This document shows, piece by piece, positions 1 to 5,745 of a stretch of DNA of 6,146 bases (position 1 is the stretch's first letter; each line of letters begins with the position of its first letter). The notes under the pieces were generated by a model. That model was not told the DNA's origin, did not search any database, and saw only the letters and a list, made by a program, of their open reading frames with translations. Origin of the DNA: Candidatus Bathyarchaeota archaeon CG07_land_8_20_14_0_80_47_9 (lineage in GTDB: Archaea; Thermoproteota; Bathyarchaeia; Bathyarchaeales; Bathycorpusculaceae); contig PEWI01000230.1 in assembly GCA_002779555.1 (NCBI GenBank), positions 1-6,146 on the forward strand, read 5' to 3'. Position numbers and translations under genes: made by a program.

Positions 1-1
1 T

Positions 2-1558
2 ATGGCGGCCAAGGTAATAGCACAGGCAGTCAGAAGTTCTATAGGGCCTAAAGGTATGGACAAGATGTTGGTGGATAGCATGGGCGATGTCACGATCACT
101 AGTGATGGAGCCACGATCCTTAAGGAAATGGAAGTTGAGCATCCGGCAGCCAAGATGATGGTTGAAATCTCCAAGACACAGGACGACGAGGTGGGTGACG
201 GAACAACATCAGCTGTCGTTGTAGCTGGAGAGCTCCTTTCGAAAGCGGAAGAGCTTCTTGACCATAACCTACACCCGACCGTGATTGTTGAAGGCTACAG
301 AAGGGCGGCTAGCAAAGCTCTTGAAACCTTGGAAAGAATCGCTATAACAGTTGAGCTGACGGATAAGGAATCCTTTAAGAAAGTTGCCATGACATCGATG
401 GCCAGCAAACTTGTGGCCGAAAATCGTCAGCAACTCGCAGAGTTGTCCGTGGACGCGATAATGCACGTGGCTCAAAAAGTCGGGGAAGAATACAGAGCTG
501 ACTTGGATGATGTCATGGTTGAGAAGAAAACTGGAGAATCCGTGGCATCCACACGACTCATCAAAGGCTTAGTTCTCAGCAAGGAAGTCGCTCATTCAGG
601 CATGCCTAAAAGGATAGATAGAGCCAACATTGTCCTTCTAAACTCCGCGATTGAGATTAAGAAGACTCAGTTCGACGCGAAAATCAACATTCAGGATCCA
701 AAGCAGATGGAGGCATTTCAACGCGAAGAAGAAGACATGCTCCGATCAATGGTTGAGAAAATATCTTCCGTAGGCGCCAATGTTGTAATCTGCCAGAAGG
801 GAATAGACGACATGGCTCAACACTTCATGGCCAAGAAAGGAATACTAGCCCTGAAACAAGCCAAAGAATCTGACATGGCCAAACTCGCCAAAGCCACCGG
901 CGGCAAGTTGGTCACGGCCTTGGATAATCTCACCAAGGATGACTTAGGTTACGCAGAACTCGTGGAAGAAAGAAAGATCGGCGAAGACAAGATGACCTTC
1001 ATCGAAGGGTGCAAGAACCCTCGCGCCGTGGCAATATTGATCCGAGGCGGAACCCAACGAATAATAGACGAGGCGGAAAGGTCAATTCACGATGCTCTTT
1101 GCGTGGTGCGTGACGCGGTGAAGGAGCTAAAGATCGTGGCTGGAGGCGGCGCTCCAGAGGAAGAAGTGGCTAGGGCGCTTAGGAAACACGCAGAAACTTT
1201 GCCTGGAAAAGAACAGTTGGCTGTCATTGGCTTCGCTGATGCGGTAGAAATCGTTCCTATGACTCTTGGGGAGAACGCAGGCCTTGACACCATCGACATA
1301 CTCTCCGAACTCAGAGTTCAACACGAAAAAGGCAAGGTCTGGGCCGGCGTCAATGTCTACAGCGGCAAAGTTGAAGACATGAAGAAACTTGGAGTCCTAG
1401 AACCCTTGTCAGTCAAGACACAAATAGTCAAATCTGCTACAGAAGCAGCGACAATGATCCTGCGAATCGACGATGTAATTGCTGGCGGGAAAATGAAAAC
1501 CCCGCCAATGCCTCCTGGCGGTCCGGGTGGAATGGGCGGAATGCCCCCAGAATATTAG
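2..1558 (+). CDS. thsA: Thermosome (group II chaperonin) subunit, 5'-truncated by the window edge
   Basis: ATP-driven archaeal cytosolic chaperonin subunit that assembles into a double-ring cage with a built-in lid and refolds proteins. The visible 518 residues begin at MAAKVIAQAVRSSIGPKGMD. In the family this is an internal stretch about 30 residues after the true start, so the ATG at position 2 is most likely not the initiator and the full protein would be near 550 residues. Visible landmarks are the nucleotide-binding TSDGATI (about 33-39), GDGTT (65-69), the catalytic-type Asp364 in SIHDAL, the GGG at 381-383 followed by APEEEVARAL, and ENAGLD (424-429). The C-terminus is the Gly/Met/Pro-rich tail typical of thermosomes, ending GGMGGMPPEY. 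The reading frame is intact. The family call is very secure. The symbol is generic, because archaea often carry several paralogues (alpha, beta, gamma) and I cannot assign which one this is. Confidence 0.97.
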   Translation: MAAKVIAQAVRSSIGPKGMDKMLVDSMGDVTITSDGATILKEMEVEHPAAKMMVEISKTQDDEVGDGTTSAVVVAGELLSKAEELLDHNLHPTVIVEGYRRAASKALETLERIAITVELTDKESFKKVAMTSMASKLVAENRQQLAELSVDAIMHVAQKVGEEYRADLDDVMVEKKTGESVASTRLIKGLVLSKEVAHSGMPKRIDRANIVLLNSAIEIKKTQFDAKINIQDPKQMEAFQREEEDMLRSMVEKISSVGANVVICQKGIDDMAQHFMAKKGILALKQAKESDMAKLAKATGGKLVTALDNLTKDDLGYAELVEERKIGEDKMTFIEGCKNPRAVAILIRGGTQRIIDEAERSIHDALCVVRDAVKELKIVAGGGAPEEEVARALRKHAETLPGKEQLAVIGFADAVEIVPMTLGENAGLDTIDILSELRVQHEKGKVWAGVNVYSGKVEDMKKLGVLEPLSVKTQIVKSATEAATMILRIDDVIAGGKMKTPPMPPGGPGGMGGMPPEY

Positions 1559-1601
1559 ATATAGATTTAGGCGCAGGCGCTCAACTAGGAATGAGAGGAA
1601 G

Positions 1602-1826
1602 TCAAGGGTCAGACGTTTGCTTCGCGCATTTTTCTGCGTGCCACAAAGACGATTTGTTCTTATGGCCCTTGCTTGGCTTTTCTTCTTTCTTTCTTGCGCG
1701 CGCTTCAATGAGTGTGGTTGCTTCCTTAACGTTTGCAGCTATTTTGCACACGTAGTCATTATCTTCGAAGGTAACGAGTTGTGTGCGGGCGCTAAGATAG
1801 TCTAATAAATGTACGTGAATAGACAA
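1602..1826 (-). pseudogene. Integrase-like C-terminal remnant
   Basis: A 74-residue minus-strand frame opening at a TTG (1826-1824). Residues roughly 14-42 read as RTQLVTFEDNDYVCKIAANV followed by KEATTLIEA. This pattern (aromatic strand, F-E-x-x-x-Y, then K-x-A-x-x-x-x-E-A-x-x-L-I-E-x) resembles the C-terminal tail I recall from archaeal phage-type tyrosine integrases, where it normally continues into G-F-E-Y-V and a basic R-K-R-K end. Here the resemblance stops after LIEA and gives way to a low-complexity Lys/Glu stretch. The catalytic domain (R...HxxR...Y) is absent, and the upstream side is occupied by the next gene. I therefore read it as a truncated relic of an integrated element lodged between two housekeeping genes. 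No Shine-Dalgarno or TATA box supports it as a live small gene. Alternatives are an unrelated small ORF or chance. The family match is from memory only. Confidence 0.4.
1677..1695 (+). terminator. T-rich tract, probable thermosome transcription terminator
   Basis: A pyrimidine tract with runs of three to four T separated by single C lies about 120 bases after the thermosome stop codon. Archaeal RNA polymerase stops at T-rich stretches without needing a hairpin, so this is a plausible end for the chaperonin transcript. On the opposite strand the same bases encode a Lys/Glu-rich stretch of the integrase-like fragment, which is an alternative reason for the bias. Confidence 0.35.
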
Positions 1827-1829
1827 ATT

Positions 1830-1834
1830 GGGGG
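1830..1834 (+). promoter_or_regulatory. Ribosome binding site deciding the start at 1840
   Basis: A run of five G lies five bases before the ATG at 1840 and can pair with the pyrimidine-rich 3' end of 16S rRNA. The alternative in-frame TTG at 1828 overlaps this site and would add only MGVC, so the ATG is preferred. A weak AT-rich box (TAATAAAT, about 1803-1810) lies about 30 bases further upstream and could serve as the TATA element. Confidence 0.5.
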
Positions 1835-1839
1835 TTTGT

Positions 1840-2790
1840 ATGTCAGAAATCGCTGAAGTTGCGGCTCATGGCGGTGCTGGTTGGTCTGCCAGAATGAAGT
1901 CACTACGTGATGAGATTGGAGAGGTCTGGAGAGCGTGTGGTGTCGAATCCGAGTGGTCCCGCCTCAAGGCAGTTTTGATGCACAGACCAGGCCCTGAGAT
2001 TGAAACTGTTGCGGATGCCAACAAGGCACTAATGCTTGATGTGCCAAATCCTCTTCTAGCCAGATGTCAGCATGATAGCTTGGTTGCAGCTTATCGGAAC
2101 GCCGGTATCACTGTGTTCTATGTTGAACCATGCAGTACACCTTTACCCAATCTGATGTTCATGGCTGACCTCTTTTTCATGACGCCTGAGGGAGCGGTTT
2201 TGGCACGCCCGGCATCTACTGTCCGTGCTGGCGAGGAGGGATTCGTTGCTCAAAAACTTGCTGAATTGCGCATTCCGATTCTGCGCTATGTACGAGGAAG
2301 AGGAGTCTTTGAAGGCGCAGATGCGGCATGGGTTGATTCTACCACTGTCATTCTGGGAACAGGACTGCGTACTAACGTGGAGGGGGCAGTTCAGGTGAAG
2401 AACCTTCTTCATGAGATGGGTGTTAAGGTTATCAAGGTAGTTTTGCCTGAAGGAGTAATGCATCTAATGGGAACTTTGCGTCTTGTGGACCGAGACTTTG
2501 CTGTTTGTTGGCGAACCCGAATTCCTCAAGCAGCTGTCAAGGTTCTTCGAGATCATGGGTATGATATTGTCTATGTTCCTGACGAAGAGGAAGCAATACA
2601 GGGGATGGCTCTTAACTTCGTGACGTTAGGTCCAAAACGGATCCTGATGCCGACTGGTAATCCTAAAACCCAATCGTTCTATGAAGATATGGGTATCAAA
2701 TGTGCAACAGTCAAGGTAGATGAACTTCACAAGGCCGCTGGAGGAGTTGGTTGCCTTACAGGCGTCCTCGAACGGGAGCCAGGCAGATAG
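1840..2790 (+). CDS. Guanidino-group hydrolase/amidinotransferase superfamily protein (arginine deiminase/DDAH-like)
   Basis: Cytosolic enzyme of the pentein fold that attacks the guanidinium carbon of arginine or an arginine derivative with a cysteine nucleophile. Family members make citrulline plus ammonia or an amine, or transfer the amidino group. The product from ATG 1840 is 316 residues, normal for the family. Visible motifs in order are KAVLMHRPGPE (43-53), PNLMFMADLFF (103-113), FEGADA (157-162, acidic residue Glu158), GLRTN (175-179), GVMHLMGTLR (205-214, catalytic His208) and GGVGCLTGVLER (301-312, nucleophile Cys305). The Glu-His-Cys set is complete, so the enzyme should be active. 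One departure is Ala109 in the N-x-x-F-x-R-D-type motif, where many relatives have Arg before Asp110. No signal peptide or membrane segment is seen. The eL22-like gene follows after 53 bases on the same strand. I cannot tell deiminase, dimethylargininase and amidinotransferase apart by eye, and no ornithine carbamoyltransferase or carbamate kinase gene lies nearby to indicate an ADI pathway. Confidence 0.88.
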   Translation: MSEIAEVAAHGGAGWSARMKSLRDEIGEVWRACGVESEWSRLKAVLMHRPGPEIETVADANKALMLDVPNPLLARCQHDSLVAAYRNAGITVFYVEPCSTPLPNLMFMADLFFMTPEGAVLARPASTVRAGEEGFVAQKLAELRIPILRYVRGRGVFEGADAAWVDSTTVILGTGLRTNVEGAVQVKNLLHEMGVKVIKVVLPEGVMHLMGTLRLVDRDFAVCWRTRIPQAAVKVLRDHGYDIVYVPDEEEAIQGMALNFVTLGPKRILMPTGNPKTQSFYEDMGIKCATVKVDELHKAAGGVGCLTGVLEREPGR

Positions 2791-2829
2791 CGCGCTATGG
2801 GAGGTTAAGTGCTTTGTTCTCATTGTGAA

Positions 2830-2837
2830 AGAGGAAG
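2830..2837 (+). promoter_or_regulatory. Ribosome binding site for the eL22-like gene
   Basis: AGAGGAAG lies six bases before the GTG at 2844, with the GAGG core about nine bases away, a normal spacing. It supports the GTG as the start. The upstream in-frame sequence is closed by a TGA at 2826-2828 and offers no other good initiator. Confidence 0.5.
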
Positions 2838-2843
2838 TTAAAA

Positions 2844-3140
2844 GTGGATTTAAGGGAGCTGAAAGATGAAAGAGAATCTTTGTCTGATTTTTTGCGTGTA
2901 ACGCTCAAAGTGGAGGTCTCTTCTGATGGCAATAATGTGTATGTAGATTTTGAAAAATTGTCCTCAGAAAAGCTGAAGAGACTCGTGAACAAATTCGTTT
3001 ACCGTCGACATCTAAATAACAAGTACTGGGTTGCGCTCGAACGTAGTGTCATTAGGATTAAGCAGTTTGAAGGCGAAAAGAAAAGCAAAAAGCAAAAGAA
3101 GGGAGCGACTCCACCTTCAACGATTAAACACGGCTGGTAG
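2844..3140 (+). CDS. Ribosomal protein eL22-like protein
   Basis: A 98-residue basic protein, start GTG with a Shine-Dalgarno before it. By eye it follows the eukaryotic large-subunit protein eL22 along most of its length. SLSDFLRVTLKV (12-23) aligns with the human EQFLQERIKV region. NNVYVDF (30-36) matches the V-T-I strand. EKLKRLVNKFVYRRHLNNKY (42-61) matches the long helix S-K-R-Y-L-K-Y-L-T-K-K-Y-L-K-K-N-N-L. WVALERSVIRIKQF (62-75) matches the final hairpin W-L-R-V-V-A ... Y-E-L-R-Y-F. In eukaryotes eL22 sits on the 60S surface near the exit tunnel and binds rRNA. Here the tail is Lys-rich (79-86) rather than the run of acidic residues in animals, and the Lys-rich N-terminus is missing. 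It follows the deiminase-like gene by 53 bases and may share its transcript. A role on the archaeal 50S subunit is inferred from homology. An alternative is an extraribosomal RNA-binding protein of the same fold. Confidence 0.72.
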   Translation: MDLRELKDERESLSDFLRVTLKVEVSSDGNNVYVDFEKLSSEKLKRLVNKFVYRRHLNNKYWVALERSVIRIKQFEGEKKSKKQKKGATPPSTIKHGW

Positions 3141-3275
3141 TAATCGCGTGCGTGGGTGCTTTTCAATATTTCGAGACCTCATAAAGGATTTCTTTTGTGC
3201 TTCAGCCAATTCATAGCCCATCTTCCATGTTTTAACTACGGCAAAAGACTGTAAGATTGTCATGTGACTGGCACA

Positions 3276-3283
3276 TATTTAAA
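3276..3283 (+). promoter_or_regulatory. TATA-like box for the small gene at 3320
   Basis: The segment TATTTAAA sits in an otherwise mixed context, about 30-40 bases before the ATG at 3320. Archaeal transcription normally starts about 25 bases after the middle of this box, which would be near 3304-3307. That gives a short leader of roughly 13-16 bases, or a leaderless message beginning at the ATG at 3304. It is the clearest promoter in the window. I see no obvious purine-rich BRE directly before it. Confidence 0.55.
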
Positions 3284-3319
3284 AAAGTGCGCACGGGCTC
3301 TTGATGTCTGGCGGTCTGA

Positions 3320-3589
3320 ATGAAAAAAAGGCTGATGCTTGGAGAAGAAGAAGGAAATCTGTCGAAAGTTGCAGAAAGTTCCAATCCTGTGTTGGGATAC
3401 AGGTTGCAGTTTTTAAGCAACAATGAGACTCAAACCGTCCACAAGGTGGAAGTGAAAAGCGTAGATTTTCATGATGTAATTCGTCACCTGCGGCAGGGCG
3501 ACTCTGTTCTCATAACCCCGAAGCTCCAAGAGAACTTGACCAAGAAGCAGAGGCAAAATCGCGCGCCTTGGTACTTTACGCATGTGTAA
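3320..3589 (+). CDS. Small uncharacterised archaeal protein
   Basis: An 89-residue protein of unknown function. The C-terminal two thirds look like a small alpha/beta domain: VHKVEVKSVDF (40-50) as a strand, HDVIRHLRQGD (51-61) as a helix, SVLITPK (62-68) as a second strand, then a basic region TKKQRQNR (74-81) and a closing PWYFTHV. The first 20 residues are charged and probably disordered. The pattern of D-F-x-x-V-x-x-x-L-x-x-G-x-S-V-x-I-T resembles short archaeal hypothetical proteins I recall, but I cannot name a family. The basic end would suit nucleic-acid binding; that is inference. A good TATA-like box lies upstream and a T7 tract lies about 40 bases after the stop, so it looks like a single-gene unit. 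The start is uncertain: the Shine-Dalgarno is weak (GGCGGT, four bases before the ATG), and ATG 3304 lies in another frame. Confidence 0.62.
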   Translation: MKKRLMLGEEEGNLSKVAESSNPVLGYRLQFLSNNETQTVHKVEVKSVDFHDVIRHLRQGDSVLITPKLQENLTKKQRQNRAPWYFTHV

Positions 3590-3628
3590 GTGGAGAAGGC
3601 GAGCAAATGCTTCGGTTAGGTTTCCCCG

Positions 3629-3638
3629 TTTTTTTCTT
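3629..3638 (+). terminator. T7 tract, probable terminator of the small gene
   Basis: Seven consecutive T followed by C-T-T come about 40 bases after the stop codon at 3589, directly after a CCCCG. Such oligo-T runs are sufficient for intrinsic termination in archaea. No stable hairpin is needed or seen. Confidence 0.5.
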
Positions 3639-3662
3639 CGTTAAAAGGGAGAATGTTCTTCC

Positions 3663-3941
3663 ATGGGAGAGCAAATCATGAGACACTTACAGTCGATTGG
3701 CGCAATTGCAGCTTGGAACTCTTTATTGGCTTTTCTAGAAGAACACGTGCTGAAGGGCTCGAATTTTAGAGCTTGCAAGATTGATGATTCGTAGCTCTGG
3801 CTTGAAACGTTTGATGGGTTCATTTCAGTAAGGCTAATAATGCACTATGAGACTTGGGAGATGCTTTACGATGTTTTCTCTCCCAAATATGACGTCCATC
3901 TGAATGAAGAGATGATCGAGGATGACTTCATCGTAGCCTAA
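3663..3941 (+). pseudogene. 93-codon frame interrupted by one amber codon
   Basis: The 417-base gap 3590-4006 has no confident gene, but one frame is open from 3645 to 3941 except for a TAG at 3792-3794. From ATG 3663 the first part has 43 residues and begins MGEQIMRHLQSIGAIAAWNS. The second part has 48 residues; its middle reads MHYETWEMLYDVFSPKYDVH and it ends EEMIEDDFIVA. AGGGAG (3646-3651) is a possible ribosome binding site, about 11 bases before the ATG. The composition is protein-like (aromatics, an amphipathic first half, an acidic end), but I recognise no family. It may be a small gene broken by a nonsense mutation, a gene with amber readthrough or pyrrolysine, or chance; a frame of this length with at most one stop is not rare. 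Confidence 0.25.
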
Positions 3942-3963
3942 CCTTACTGAAACTCGGAAAGGC

Positions 3964-3971
3964 CTTAAAAG
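3964..3971 (+). promoter_or_regulatory. TATA-like box of the ABC exporter operon
   Basis: CTTAAAAG is centred about 39 bases before the TTG at 4007. A start of transcription near 3993 would leave a leader of roughly a dozen bases carrying the weak GAGTGAGA ribosome binding site. A second AT-rich stretch, CATATTTT at 3983-3990, is an alternative box that would make the message almost leaderless. Confidence 0.4.
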
Positions 3972-4006
3972 AAGAGTTAGACGCATATTTTCTTGAGTGA
4001 GAAAGT

Positions 4007-4963
4007 TTGACTTCCGATTATGTCATTTCGGTTGACGGACTTGTCAGAGCCTATGGTGAAAAAGTTGCGGTTGACGGCGTTTCTTTTGGGGTAAGAAAAG
4101 GTGAGATTTTTGGTTTCTTAGGTCCCAACGGTGCTGGGAAGACAACCACAATAAAAGTGCTCACGACACTGATTCCGCCTACACACGGTAAAGTCACAGT
4201 GCTGAGCTATGATGTCACCGATGAGCCTTTGAAGGTCAGACGCAGAATTGGAGTTGTCCAGCAGCAACCAAGTTTAGAAATGTTCATGACAGTTGAGCAG
4301 AATCTGGATAGTTCTGGTTTCCTTTGGGATATTTCCAAAGAGGAGAGGAAGAAGAGAATTCGATTCTTGAGTGAGCTTTTCGGCTTAGGGGATTGCCTGA
4401 AAAGCAAGGGTCCGGAGCTTTCAATCGGTCAAAGAAGGAGGGTTCAAGTTGCTCGTGAACTAATGCACGACATGGACATACTTTTCTTGGATGAACCGAC
4501 TCTTGGTCTTGATCCTCAAATGCGAAGAACACTACTTGACTACGTCAAGAAATGTGCTTCAGAAGGCTTGACAGTCTTCTTCACGACTCATATCATGGAA
4601 GAGGCTGAATACCTATGCGACAGAGCGGCAGTGATAGACCACGGTAAGATCCTAGCATGTGACACGGTTGAAAAGCTTCGGTCTAGGTTTGGAACAGGAA
4701 CTATTATTGAATTTACACTGGCTGAGAAGGAAGTAAGCTTGAAGAGTGCCTTGATGTCTGTTAAGGGAATTAATGCCTTTTCTGAACCACAAGAAGAAGA
4801 TGGCTCTTTCAAGATATCGGCAGACGATCCATCGGGAGTTTTGCCTGAATTGCTTCATGCTCTCTTTACACGGGGTCTGCATGTGACGTCGGTCAACGTC
4901 AAAGAATCAAGTCTTGAAGAAGCTTTCCTGAAACTAACTTCTGAGAGGGAAGCAAAGGCATGA
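4007..4963 (+). CDS. ABC transporter ATP-binding protein, DrrA/CcmA-type exporter
   Basis: Cytoplasmic ATPase of a two-gene exporter. It hydrolyses ATP and drives the permease encoded next. The 318 residues contain Walker A GPNGAGKTT (39-47), a Q-loop at VVQQQPSL (83-90), the signature region LSIGQRRRVQVAREL (138-152), Walker B ILFLDEPT (158-165), D-loop LGLD (166-169) and the switch His195 in TTHIMEEAE. The C-terminal 100 residues end with SLEEAFLKLT (302-311), the extension typical of the DrrA/NatA group. The signature has Ile140 where the consensus LSGGQ has Gly; the rest is intact. The start is TTG, because the frame is closed by a TGA at 3998-4000 and no upstream ATG or GTG exists. The gene overlaps the permease by four bases (ATGA), so the two are translationally coupled. 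The substrate (drug, lipid, peptide or Na+) cannot be inferred. Confidence 0.94.
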   Translation: MTSDYVISVDGLVRAYGEKVAVDGVSFGVRKGEIFGFLGPNGAGKTTTIKVLTTLIPPTHGKVTVLSYDVTDEPLKVRRRIGVVQQQPSLEMFMTVEQNLDSSGFLWDISKEERKKRIRFLSELFGLGDCLKSKGPELSIGQRRRVQVARELMHDMDILFLDEPTLGLDPQMRRTLLDYVKKCASEGLTVFFTTHIMEEAEYLCDRAAVIDHGKILACDTVEKLRSRFGTGTIIEFTLAEKEVSLKSALMSVKGINAFSEPQEEDGSFKISADDPSGVLPELLHALFTRGLHVTSVNVKESSLEEAFLKLTSEREAKA

Positions 4964-5724
4964 ACAGCATACTTAAGCTGTTGGTTCGGGATATTCGAGG
5001 AAGCTTCCTCATGTCACCTTTATTCTTAGCGTCGATGCTTGTTTCGCCTCTCATCTACATTTTTGTCTTGGGATTTGCCTTTGGCGGCGCGATTCCCAGT
5101 GTTGTTGCAGGAGGAATCAGTATGAGCTATATCTTGTTTCTGGCTCCGGGCATAATTGTCAGCCAGTTTCTCACGGGAGGAGTCTATGCAGGAGCATCGA
5201 TATGGTTCGACAAGAGATTCGGGATGTTTGAACAGATTCTTGTTGGGCCATTTACGAAAACACAATACATAACAAGTAAGATTCTCTCGGTAGCTCTTCA
5301 GGGACTTGCAATGGCTTTTCTAGTTCTTCTACTCACTTCTCCCCTTCTGTCTGGTTTATCGGTCAGCTTTCTTGGAATCTTGTATATCGTGGCGGCTTGG
5401 ATGTTTGGATCTCTCTTGTTTGGTTCGTTGTCCATAATAATATCAACGGCTGTGAAAACTGATGAAGTGTTGAACGTGGTTTTCAACATTATTATGCCTC
5501 CACTATTGTTTTTGAGTTCAGTTTTCTACCCACTTGAAAATGTTCCTGCACTCATACGTGCATTGGCCTTAGCAAACCCTCTCACTTATGCTGCCGACAT
5601 GTTCAGAGCTGGAATGTTAGGTCTGCAAACCAGTTATCTTAGTTATGAAGTCTTGCTGCTTGTCGTCGAAAGCGTAAGTATGTTTCTTTTGGCAGTCAAG
5701 AGGTTCAAAGGAATCAAGATTTGA
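4960..5724 (+). CDS. ABC-2 type transporter permease
   Basis: Membrane-spanning partner of the upstream ATPase. It is 254 residues, normal for this class. Hydrophobic segments lie at about 20-42, 55-75, 108-128, 134-162, 170-190 and 229-246, giving the usual six helices with both ends in the cytoplasm. After the first helix, the loop SIWFDKRFGMFEQILVGPFT (80-99) is the cytosolic coupling region with the R-x-x-G-x-x-E-x-x-L-x-x-P pattern. The stretch NPLTYAADMFR (206-216), preceded by FYPLENVPALIR (189-200), is the conserved ABC-2 signature. The protein is complete and ends in a basic tail (VKRFKGIKI). The start ATG lies inside the end of the ATPase gene. Two ATPases and two permeases are expected to form the working exporter. 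No third component or regulator gene is adjacent, so the transported compound is unknown. Confidence 0.94.
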   Translation: MNSILKLLVRDIRGSFLMSPLFLASMLVSPLIYIFVLGFAFGGAIPSVVAGGISMSYILFLAPGIIVSQFLTGGVYAGASIWFDKRFGMFEQILVGPFTKTQYITSKILSVALQGLAMAFLVLLLTSPLLSGLSVSFLGILYIVAAWMFGSLLFGSLSIIISTAVKTDEVLNVVFNIIMPPLLFLSSVFYPLENVPALIRALALANPLTYAADMFRAGMLGLQTSYLSYEVLLLVVESVSMFLLAVKRFKGIKI

Positions 5725-5745
5725 ATCTTAGCCAAAATGAGAAGA

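Noticed and set aside
1409..1708. Minus-strand 99-codon frame across the thermosome 3' end.
   Set aside because: Largely antisense to conserved coding sequence, with low-complexity composition and no motif.
1527..1805. Plus-strand 92-codon frame starting inside the thermosome gene.
   Set aside because: It starts within the conserved thermosome tail in another frame, is rich in Arg, Cys and Phe, and has no ribosome binding site.
2143..2463. Minus-strand 106-codon frame inside the deiminase-like gene.
   Set aside because: Fully antisense to a gene whose catalytic motifs are all intact; no initiation signals.
3653..3769. Alternative 38-codon frame MFFHGRANHETLTVDWRNCS... in the 3590-4006 gap.
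   Set aside because: Short, overlaps the longer amber-interrupted frame, and matches nothing I recognise; kept only as a sign that this gap may hold decayed coding sequence.
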